This document shows positions 1 through 5,594 of a stretch of 8,502 nt of DNA, in pieces; within the stretch, counting starts at the first letter, position 1; every line of letters begins with the position of its first letter. Origin of the DNA: Bacillota bacterium (lineage in GTDB: Bacteria > Bacillota > Clostridia > Lachnospirales > Lachnospiraceae); the NCBI GenBank assembly GCA_023387635.1, contig JAEWHU010000198.1, positions 1-8,502 of the forward strand, given 5' to 3'. Position numbers and translations under genes: made by a program. The notes under the pieces are model-generated. The model had not been told where the DNA came from. It searched no databases and saw only the letters and a program-made list of their open reading frames with translations.

Positions 1-1
1 A

Positions 2-286
2 GGTTATATTGATAGTTTATTATTGGAACAAGAAAACCTTCTCAAGATTCAAGAACATGTGGAAAATACAAAAGAGAACTCAGTTCAATCAAATGTAGAA
101 CGTATCGAAAAAGATGAACAGCTATCAAAGCATTTGTTAGAAGTTTCAAATCAAAATACATTAAACGAGGCAGTAAATAATATTTATGATTATCAGATTT
201 ATAGTTTAGAATATGGATTAAAACGTGTTCAAGATGATATTAATTTTTATCAAAGTATTCTTCTTAGAGAATTAGAGAATAAGTAA
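2..286 (+). CDS. C-terminal part of an unrecognised helical protein (5' end outside window)
   Basis: I do not recognise this protein. The frame is open from base 2 through a TAA at 284-286, giving 94 residues with no convincing start. The TTG at 23 has no ribosome binding site before it and the frame stays open upstream of it, so this is most likely the tail of a longer gene. The visible part is highly charged, rich in Glu, Lys, Gln and Asn, without cysteine or membrane segments. Its heptad-like leucines and isoleucines (LLLEQENLLKIQEHVE near the start, YSLEYGLKRVQDDINFYQSI near the end) suggest two long amphipathic helices or a coiled coil. It is followed by the structured gap at 288-404. 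No function is proposed; confidence is for the frame being coding. Confidence 0.6.
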   Translation, partial: GYIDSLLLEQENLLKIQEHVENTKENSVQSNVERIEKDEQLSKHLLEVSNQNTLNEAVNNIYDYQIYSLEYGLKRVQDDINFYQSILLRELENK

Positions 287-287
287 A

Positions 288-404
288 TGCGAAACGTCTA
301 AAAGCGGAATGAGCGCCCCGCAAAGGTATGTATAAAGTGCATATGAATTCGTACAAATAAAGAGTTTCGCACTTCACCTGGCGCAATGTCGCCAGACTTT
401 TAGA
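288..404 (+). other. Structured intergenic element, possible pseudoknotted RNA or small repeat element
   Basis: This gap is more GC-rich and far more structured than its surroundings. Exact inverted repeats seen are: TGCGAAAC (288-295) with GTTTCGCA (364-371); TCTAAAAG (297-304) with CTTTTAGA (397-404); CTGGCG (378-383) with CGCCAG (390-395) around a 6-base loop; GCGG (304-307) with CCGC (318-321); and GTATG (326-330) with CGTAC (350-354), including one G-U pair. The first two helices interlock (a-b-a'-b' order), which is a pseudoknot if both form together. I could not match it to a riboswitch, ribozyme or mobile-element end that I know. It ends about 18 bases before the likely start of the following gene, so a leader RNA, a non-coding RNA or a repeat are all possible. 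Strand is assigned only because the flanking genes read this way. Confidence 0.5.
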
Positions 405-421
405 AAGGTATGATTGTTATT

Positions 422-1500
422 ATGGGTATTGGGCAGGAAAAAATATTTATAGAGAAATTGGATGAATTATTTGAGAAGACAACTAAATCAGCCATGATAC
501 ATGAATGCATTATGCATGTAGAAAATGGAAGTGGTGATTTTACGTGGAGCAGAGGTTATGGGGAGAGAACTATTGATTCTATTATCAATATAGCAAGTAT
601 TACAAAGCTATATACAACAACATGTATTATCAATCTTATACAACAACATGTATTATCAATCTTATACAACAAGGTAAACTCTCCCTTGATGAGAAACTAA
701 GTAAATTTTTTAGTCCAGAGATATTAGATGGAATTCATATTTACAAAGGAATAGATTACTCCTATCAGATAACAGTTGGTAACTTATTATTCCAAAATAG
801 TGGATTCCCAGATGTATTTGCTGTGGGTAGGAATAATCTGAATCGCAGAATGGTGAAGGAAGATTTAAAACTTACCTTAGAAGATTATGTTAAGATAGCA
901 AAAGAAAGCAAAAAGAAATTTCCACCTGGTACAAAGGGAAAGGCACACTATTCTGATTTAAACTTTGAAATGTTAGGTAAGATAATTGAACTGAAAGAAG
1001 GAAGTAGTCTACACGATGCTTATAAGAAATATGTTTTTCTTCCTCTTCAATTACAAAATACGTACCTAATGGAAAAAGAAGATGATTATTGTGCCAATGT
1101 ATATTATAAAAGGAAAGCATTGAAACGTCCAAATTTGCTTGCAAGTATTCCAGCATGTGGAGGATGCATAAGCACTTCTAAAGAAGTTATGACTTTTATA
1201 AAAGCGTTTTTCAATGGGCAATTATTTGATAGAAGTATATTTGAAGAATTAAGATATTTTAATACCATTCAATACTGCCCACCTCTTGGGCAATACGGTG
1301 GTGGTATTGTAAGATTAAACATTTCTGGAATTGCAAGTATGTATCGTTTGAAAGGAGAACTAATCGGACATATGGGAGGTACTGGAACATATGCATATTA
1401 TTATCCGGAAAAGGATCTTTATTTTGTAGGAGATGTAAATCAATTTGCAAGACCTGCCCTTATATTCACACTTCCATTACAAAAAGCAAAACTAGCTTAA
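422..1500 (+). pseudogene. Serine beta-lactamase / DD-peptidase-fold protein, frameshifted by a 26-bp duplication
   Basis: Family of class C beta-lactamases, DD-carboxypeptidases and related esterases (PF00144 type), acting through an acyl-serine intermediate. The 5' part reads from ATG 422 (GAAAGG 13 bases upstream; ATG 410 is too close to it) and carries the SITK motif (Ser codon 596-598, Lys codon 605-607). The 3' part lies in another frame, up to TAA 1498-1500. It contains YSD (949-957), matching the family's Tyr motif, and HMGGTGT (1369-1389), matching the KTG-like third motif. The frame changes inside the 26-bp tandem repeat at 611-672. Removing one copy restores a 350-residue protein with the typical ...TCIINLIQQGKLSLDEKLS segment. 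As it stands, translation from 422 gives about 92 residues ending at TAA 698-700, and the downstream frame (ATG 622) lacks the catalytic serine. No signal peptide is evident, so the restored protein may be cytoplasmic. The substrate cannot be inferred. Confidence 0.88.
611..672 (+). repeat. Exact 26-bp tandem duplication plus 10-bp partial third copy
   Basis: Bases 611-636 are repeated identically at 637-662, and the first 10 bases of the unit (TATACAACAA) recur at 663-672. The unit begins 3 bases after the SITK lysine codon of the beta-lactamase-fold gene. Twenty-six is not a multiple of three, so the extra copy shifts the reading frame. One copy or four copies would read through; two or three would not. 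The lack of any mismatch between copies indicates a recent event, or a locus that is kept homogeneous by slippage or recombination. Confidence 0.97.
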
Positions 1501-1538
1501 CGATATGTTAAGTAGATATTATGATTGAAGAGGAGCTT

Positions 1539-2126
1539 ATGGATAATATGGAAATAAAGCAGTATCAACAACTTAATAGTAAGCAACAAGAAAAAGTATT
1601 AGATATATTTATAGATGGGTTTAGGTATTTATTTACATTTGCTAAATCTGAACAAGAGTTAAAGCAGTTGTTTGCTAGTGCCTTTCACCCATCACTTGTA
1701 TACGCATGTATAGAAGAAGATAAGGTACTTGGAATGCTAGGAATTGCAACCAAGTACGTGAGACCGATTAAGTTAGAATTAGAGTTATGTATAAAGATGT
1801 ACGGTAAGTTTAAAGGTACTATTCTATATAAGCAAATGAATGGAATATTTCAAAGTCAAGTAGTTAAGGAAGAAACCGATCTTTACATTGATGTTCTAGC
1901 TACAGCAAAAGAAGAAAGAGGTAGAGGAGTTGCGTCTAAGTTATTAAATTATGCGTTCACATTAGGCAATTATAAAGATTTTTGGATAGAAGTTCTATCT
2001 AAAAATAGTAATGCGAAAAGGTTATATGAAAAAATCGGATTTAAGGAATATAAGAAGAATCGTATAACCTTTGTGCTTTTGCTTGGGTATGGATATCCAA
2101 TTAAAATGAAATATGAAAAGAAATAA
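1539..2126 (+). CDS. GNAT-family N-acetyltransferase
   Basis: Acetyl-CoA-dependent acyltransferase of the GNAT fold; the acceptor is unknown. Motif A is clear: a beta-strand (LYIDVLATAKEE) followed by the acetyl-CoA pyrophosphate-binding RGRGVASKLL (Q/R-x-x-G-x-G/A pattern) about two thirds along. Motif B follows, with the strand FWIEVLS and the NSNAKRLYEKIGF segment that ends most GNAT domains. The N-terminal part is predicted helical and poorly conserved by eye. Length (about 195 residues) is normal for a single-domain enzyme. The frame opens at ATG 1521, but nothing Shine-Dalgarno-like precedes that codon, whereas GAAGAGGAG (1527-1535) sits 3 bases before ATG 1539 and 12 before ATG 1548. 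The true start is therefore 1539 or 1548, and I chose 1539. The gap from the broken beta-lactamase-fold gene is short with no terminator, so the two are probably co-transcribed. Confidence 0.9.
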   Translation: MDNMEIKQYQQLNSKQQEKVLDIFIDGFRYLFTFAKSEQELKQLFASAFHPSLVYACIEEDKVLGMLGIATKYVRPIKLELELCIKMYGKFKGTILYKQMNGIFQSQVVKEETDLYIDVLATAKEERGRGVASKLLNYAFTLGNYKDFWIEVLSKNSNAKRLYEKIGFKEYKKNRITFVLLLGYGYPIKMKYEKK

Positions 2127-2199
2127 TTATATTAAAATAGGTTATGTAGTATAAATTTGAATAGATAGGTACAAATAGAAAATAATTATATGTAAAAAG

Positions 2200-2237
2200 G
2201 GACTTTTGTGAAAGTAATAAGCTATATACAAAAGTCC
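2200..2237 (+). other. Perfect 10-bp hairpin in the leader of the DUF1801 gene
   Basis: GGACTTTTGT (2200-2209) and ACAAAAGTCC (2228-2237) pair perfectly around an 18-base loop, and a further G-U pair is possible inside. The stem is followed by AACTTATATTTATT rather than a clean T-run, so it is a poor Rho-independent terminator. It ends 14 bases before the GGAGGG ribosome binding site of the next gene. It could stabilise the 3' end of the acetyltransferase transcript, act as a leader structure, or be a protein-binding dyad. Confidence 0.6.
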
Positions 2238-2263
2238 AACTTATATTTATTGGAGGGAATTAC

Positions 2264-2635
2264 ATGGAAGTTTTTGCAGAATATTTAGCCAGTATTGATA
2301 ATCCTAGGAATAGGGAGCGTATGGAAGAGATTTTGAGATGGGTTACTAATAGATTTCCTGATTTAGTGCCTAGAATTGCATGGAATCAGCCTATGTTTAC
2401 CCATCATGGCACATATATTATTGGCTTTAGTATAGCCAAACATCATATGGCCATTGCCCCAGAAATAATCGGCATTACTCATTTTTCAGATGAAATTAAG
2501 ACAGCTGGTTACGATCACACGAAGCAGTTAGTGCGTATTCCATGGGATAGTCCAGTAAATTTTTCATTACTTGAGAAAATGATAGAGTTTAATATTATAG
2601 ATAAGGCAGAATGCACTACTTTTTGGAGAAAATAG
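2264..2635 (+). CDS. DUF1801 / YdhG-like protein (putative iron chaperone family)
   Basis: A 123-residue soluble protein resembling the DUF1801 (YdhG) family. A Bacillus subtilis member has been described as a frataxin-like iron chaperone supplying iron for Fe-S cluster assembly, and that role can be applied here only as a family-level suggestion. Recognisable features are the N-terminal helices (EYLASIDNPRNRERMEEILRW), the central strand block MFTHHGTYIIGFSIAKHHMAIAP with several histidines, the LVRIPW strand, and a C-terminal helix with basic end. Length is typical for the family and no signal peptide or membrane segment is present. The start is well supported: GGAGGG (2252-2257) lies 6 bases before the ATG. 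A weak promoter (TTGAAT 2157-2162, 18-base spacer, AATAAT 2181-2186) and the hairpin at 2200-2237 precede it, suggesting separate transcription from the acetyltransferase. Confidence 0.85.
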   Translation: MEVFAEYLASIDNPRNRERMEEILRWVTNRFPDLVPRIAWNQPMFTHHGTYIIGFSIAKHHMAIAPEIIGITHFSDEIKTAGYDHTKQLVRIPWDSPVNFSLLEKMIEFNIIDKAECTTFWRK

Positions 2636-2672
2636 ATATACAATCGTTGCTTATATATTTCATTACTTTCTA

Positions 2673-2701
2673 TTGACATATCAGTCTATAAGTTGTAAAC
2701 T
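2673..2701 (+). promoter_or_regulatory. Sigma-A-type promoter of the BlaI/M56 operon
   Basis: A perfect -35 TTGACA (2673-2678) is separated by 17 bases from a -10 TAAACT (2696-2701, 4 of 6 consensus bases). This places the transcription start near 2708, about 35 bases before the repressor's ATG. The -10 and part of the spacer are covered by the first operator palindrome, the usual arrangement for repression by steric block. Confidence 0.8.
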
Positions 2702-2726
2702 GAGTTTAGTCTACAAGTTATAGACT
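2683..2726 (+). promoter_or_regulatory. Paired palindromic operators, probably for the BlaI-family repressor
   Basis: Two 19-bp sites share 16 of 19 bases: AGTCTATAAGTTGTAAACT (2683-2701) and AGTCTACAAGTTATAGACT (2708-2726). Each is an imperfect palindrome around a central G; the second is the better one, with 8 of 9 base pairs. Together they also form a larger inverted repeat. Centres are 25 bp apart. The first covers the -10 region and the second covers the transcription start and reaches to the ribosome binding site. They contain the ACA/TGTA-like elements typical of BlaI/MecI operators. Autoregulation by the gene that follows is inferred from position. Confidence 0.85.
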
Positions 2727-2742
2727 GAAAGGAGTCTACCAC

Positions 2743-3105
2743 ATGAGAGAATATAAGCTAACAGATGCAGAGAGTAAACTTGCAGATATTATATGGCACA
2801 ATGAACCTATATCATCCCCCGACTTAGTTAAGCTTTGTGAAGAAAGGCTTGATTGGAAAAAATCCACCACATATACCATGCTTAAAAAGCTAGAAATAAA
2901 AGAGATATTTAAGAATGTGAAAGGTACTGTTATATCACTGTTAAGCAAGGAAGAATTTTATGCGGAGCAAACAAGTCAGATTGTAGAAGATGGTTTTGAT
3001 GGTTCCTTTCCTAAATTTTTAGCTGCCTTTACTAGACATAAGAAACTTAGTGATAAAGAAATTTATGAACTTCAAAGGTTAATAGATGAACACAAGGAGG
3101 TGTAG
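2743..3105 (+). CDS. BlaI/MecI/CopY-family transcriptional repressor
   Basis: A 120-residue winged-helix repressor of the PF03965 family, which binds DNA as a dimer. Residues 6-75 match the family's DNA-binding domain: LTDAESKLADIIWHNEPISSPDLVKL, the recognition helix DWKKSTTYTMLKKLEIK, and the wing FKNVKGTVISLLS. The C-terminal third (about 82-120: FDGSFPKFLAAFTRHKKLSDKEIYELQRLIDEH) matches the dimerisation helices, the region in which staphylococcal BlaI/MecI is cut upon induction. AAAGGAG (2728-2734) lies 8 bases before the ATG. The gene ends 3 bases before an M56 peptidase gene, the classical partner that inactivates such repressors by proteolysis. The dyads over its promoter suggest autorepression with release when the peptidase is triggered. 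Paralogues in clostridia respond to signals other than beta-lactams, so the name blaI is used only as a family label. Confidence 0.95.
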   Translation: MREYKLTDAESKLADIIWHNEPISSPDLVKLCEERLDWKKSTTYTMLKKLEIKEIFKNVKGTVISLLSKEEFYAEQTSQIVEDGFDGSFPKFLAAFTRHKKLSDKEIYELQRLIDEHKEV

Positions 3106-3108
3106 GGA

Positions 3109-5337
3109 ATGGATAACATATTTCTACAAATAATAAATATGACCATTACTGCTAGCTATGTCATTATATTAGTAATGGTAGCACGTTTACTTCTTAAAAG
3201 ATGTCCTAAGATATTTTCATATGCCTTGTGGTCAGTGGTATTGTTTCGATTGATTTGTCCATTCTCTATTGAAGGCTTTTTTAGTTTAATACCTGATCGT
3301 ATTCAACCTATTAAACCAGATACTATATATTCGGGTAGTCCACTCATAAATACGGGTATTTCATATGTAGATAGTTCTATAAATGATTCATTATCTGCAC
3401 CAATTGTTCAAGAAGCAAGTGTTAATCCTATGCAAATATGGATTGCTATTGGTGAACTTATCTGGATTACAGGAATTGTGATACTTCTAGGATATAACTT
3501 ATATAAAACCATTAAGTTGTATGGAAAACTAAAACATGCAATACATATTTCTGAAAATATTTATGAGATAAAGGGGATAAAAACTCCTTTTGTCATGGGT
3601 ATCATGAAACCTAATATATATCTTCCTATTTATCTTACTGAAAAGGAGAAGGAGTATATCCTACTTCATGAACAAAAGCATATTAGTCGATTTGACCATA
3701 TTATAAAACTAATTGCCTTTGTGGTATTGTGTGTCCATTGGTTTAATCCACTTGTTTGGATAGCTTTTTATCTTATGAGTGAAGATATGGAACTTTCTTG
3801 TGATGAAAGTGTTATAAAACAATTGGGTAGTAGTATAAAGAAAGAATACTCAAGCTCCTTACTTTCCCTTTCTACTGGGAGAAGAATTGTGGGTGGCTTT
3901 CCACTTGCATTTGGGGAGAATAATACCAAAGGTAGAATTAAAAATATTTTAAGTTATAAGAAACCTACAACTCTGGTTATTGTAGTTGCTGTAACTGTAT
4001 TCATTGTTGTAGGGCTTGGACTAATATTAAATCCCAAGGATAAAGAAGCAGGTTCAAGTATTAACGCTAATGCGGCAGAAAGTGAATATACGGGGGTATC
4101 CATAACAGAGTATGATAATGGAAAAGAAAGTACACAAATTAAAATCACGAATGTAGCAGATGTGAGTAAGTTATATACATTGCTACAAACAGGAGAGCTT
4201 ACTTCTAAAATTAGCGTCCAAGATTCTCCTAATGTAAATGAATACATTCATGTTGATTTTCAACCTTCTAATGGGTTATCTCACTATTATGTTTATGAAA
4301 AAGAAGGAAAGTATTTTATAGAGCAACCATATAACGGGATATGGGAAATAAGTTATGATACCATGATAGAAATTATCACAATGTTTACTTCTAAAGATAA
4401 TGATAACGTTACATCTGCTGTAGAAGTGGATGATTTAATTACTTCACACTTTAATACTATTATGAGTAAATCGCAAACATCTTCTGATCCATATGATTAT
4501 ATCAAAGCCAATCAATCCATATTTAATGAAATTGTTTCTTATGGAGATAGTGCACTCATATATTGCTTTAATTTGTTTGAGCAAGGTGGTCAGAGTGATT
4601 TAAAGGGACATTTGATGATGGCGGTTTGCCGTGCAATCCAATCTGAGGCAGAAGACTCCATAAGTTATAGTACTGGGCAGATGTGGTACGATGATTTTAA
4701 AGAACAAGCATTTAAGTTAAAAGAATCTTATCCTATAGAGGAAATTGAAAAGCATTATCCAACTTATTATCTTTTGTTAAAATTATTAACGGAAGGGTTT
4801 GATGATGTTTCAGGTGAAATTAGACTGCCTAATTACTCCTATAATGGCAATGATCAAATATTAAAACTTGTTTATGATACGGAGATTGAAAAAGGATATC
4901 TAAGAGCAGATGGTTTTTTAATTCCTGCCATTCATCTACATGGAAGCTATGAAGAAGAAAATAAGTTAAAGGTGTTTGTTACAATTTATAATGAATATTA
5001 TAAGTTGTATGGTAACAAACTTAAAAGTGTAGGGGGTAGTATCATACCTATTGCAATCACCTACACGAAAGATGATAAGGGTAATTACATTTTAGAAGAA
5101 TATTTGCAGTGTGAAGATGGATCTAGGTTTGGGCCATCTATCAAAGATTTTTCTACTTATCCAGTGTCTGGTAAAGAAATAGTAGGTCTAGCAGATAATA
5201 TTATTCAGCATTATAGCGATTATGAGGACTTAATACAATTGCAAAGGAGCAATCTCATAGATCATCTAAATGCTCATAAGCAAACGGGCATATCTCTTGT
5301 AAAAGATTATGATGATAGTGTGATACCTTTGAATTAA
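3109..5337 (+). CDS. BlaR1-like M56 membrane metallopeptidase with a non-penicillin-binding C-terminal region
   Basis: A 742-residue polytopic membrane protein, predicted to sense an extracellular signal and start inactivation of the adjacent BlaI-type repressor. Predicted membrane segments lie at about 8-29, 35-53, 108-130, 198-223 and 287-307. The zinc site HEQKH is at residues 187-191 in the setting YILLHEQKHISRFDHI, and the downstream ELSCDE (228-233) supplies the probable third ligand and the ExxCDE signature of M56 peptidases. After the last membrane segment come about 435 residues predicted to be outside. A mixed alpha/beta stretch (about 325-430, YTGVSITEYDNGKE to YDTMIEIITMF) resembles small domains attached to clostridial M56 proteins. 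A helical part follows (about 440-570) and then a final alpha/beta part (about 575-742). None shows the SxxK, SxN and KTG motifs of BlaR1's penicillin sensor. The start is supported by AAGGAGGTG (3094-3102). Translational coupling with the repressor is likely, and a terminator follows. Confidence 0.92.
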   Translation: MDNIFLQIINMTITASYVIILVMVARLLLKRCPKIFSYALWSVVLFRLICPFSIEGFFSLIPDRIQPIKPDTIYSGSPLINTGISYVDSSINDSLSAPIVQEASVNPMQIWIAIGELIWITGIVILLGYNLYKTIKLYGKLKHAIHISENIYEIKGIKTPFVMGIMKPNIYLPIYLTEKEKEYILLHEQKHISRFDHIIKLIAFVVLCVHWFNPLVWIAFYLMSEDMELSCDESVIKQLGSSIKKEYSSSLLSLSTGRRIVGGFPLAFGENNTKGRIKNILSYKKPTTLVIVVAVTVFIVVGLGLILNPKDKEAGSSINANAAESEYTGVSITEYDNGKESTQIKITNVADVSKLYTLLQTGELTSKISVQDSPNVNEYIHVDFQPSNGLSHYYVYEKEGKYFIEQPYNGIWEISYDTMIEIITMFTSKDNDNVTSAVEVDDLITSHFNTIMSKSQTSSDPYDYIKANQSIFNEIVSYGDSALIYCFNLFEQGGQSDLKGHLMMAVCRAIQSEAEDSISYSTGQMWYDDFKEQAFKLKESYPIEEIEKHYPTYYLLLKLLTEGFDDVSGEIRLPNYSYNGNDQILKLVYDTEIEKGYLRADGFLIPAIHLHGSYEEENKLKVFVTIYNEYYKLYGNKLKSVGGSIIPIAITYTKDDKGNYILEEYLQCEDGSRFGPSIKDFSTYPVSGKEIVGLADNIIQHYSDYEDLIQLQRSNLIDHLNAHKQTGISLVKDYDDSVIPLN

Positions 5338-5354
5338 TTTTATTTATAATTATT

Positions 5355-5388
5355 AAAACAGCTTTTCTTAAAGAGAGGCTGTTTTTTT
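5355..5388 (+). terminator. Rho-independent terminator of the BlaI/M56 operon
   Basis: AAAACAGC (5355-5362) pairs with GCTGTTTT (5378-5385). The stem continues inward through TTTTC/GAGAG with two G-U pairs to a small TTAAA loop. It runs directly into a T-tract (5382-5388). It begins 17 bases after the peptidase stop codon and separates this operon from the ABC exporter. Confidence 0.92.
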
Positions 5389-5492
5389 CGTCTGTACGGG
5401 GTGGTTTTCCAATGTATATTATCTACTCCCCTTACTCTAACATTCTTTTAAAAACTTTCCAACACTTAAGGATTATTTAATAATTAATACTA

Positions 5493-5528
5493 TATAATCA
5501 CTTTACAGTCAGTTAGTCGACAACTGAC
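5493..5528 (+). promoter_or_regulatory. Candidate promoter -10 and operator dyad upstream of the ABC exporter
   Basis: A perfect TATAAT lies at 5493-5498, but no good -35 is found 16-18 bases upstream, so the promoter may be activator-dependent or misjudged. Starting 10 bases further on is a dyad with 7-bp arms, GTCAGTT (5508-5514) and AACTGAC (5522-5528), around AGTCGAC, where GTCGAC is itself a palindrome. If transcription begins near 5505, the dyad covers +3 to +23, a good position for a repressor. The overlapping 19-mer AGTCAGTTAGTCGACAACT (5507-5525) matches the first BlaI-type operator at 13 of 19 positions with the central G aligned. A TetR-type site is an alternative reading. The rest of the 5338-5594 gap holds the terminator of the preceding operon and a short dyad at 5541-5555. 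Confidence 0.5.
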
Positions 5529-5538
5529 ACATATATAG

Positions 5539-5555
5539 ATAGGCCATATAGGCCT
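5539..5555 (+). repeat. Short dyad / direct repeat in the exporter leader
   Basis: ATAGGCC occurs at 5539-5545 and again at 5548-5554, 9 bases apart, and AGGCC/GGCCT (5541-5545, 5551-5555) also form a 5-bp dyad around ATATA. It lies about 30 bases before the ribosome binding site of the permease gene. It may be a second regulator site or a small leader hairpin; nothing decides between them. Confidence 0.35.
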
Positions 5556-5594
5556 TATGATTAACTAGAAAGTTTATGGATAGGAGAGATGAAT

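Noticed and set aside
288..371. Integron attC site formed by the TGCGAAAC/GTTTCGCA ends
   Set aside because: The ends do not fit the RYYYAAC/GTTRRRY core pattern, and no integrase or cassette-like neighbours are visible.
322..412. Direct repeat AAAGGTATG at 322-330 and 404-412 as target-site duplication of a small mobile element
   Set aside because: Nine bases can recur by chance in AT-rich DNA, and the repeats do not bracket the inverted-repeat structure at 288-404. There are no terminal inverted repeats at these boundaries.
622..1500. Independent gene starting at ATG 622 (292 residues)
   Set aside because: The ATG lies within the duplicated 26-bp unit, has no ribosome binding site, and the product would lack the catalytic SxxK serine and lysine. 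It is the 3' part of the frameshifted gene beginning at 422.
3954..4247. Minus-strand open frames inside the M56 peptidase, permease and other genes
   Set aside because: They overlap strongly supported plus-strand genes, lack ribosome binding sites and show no recognisable protein character.
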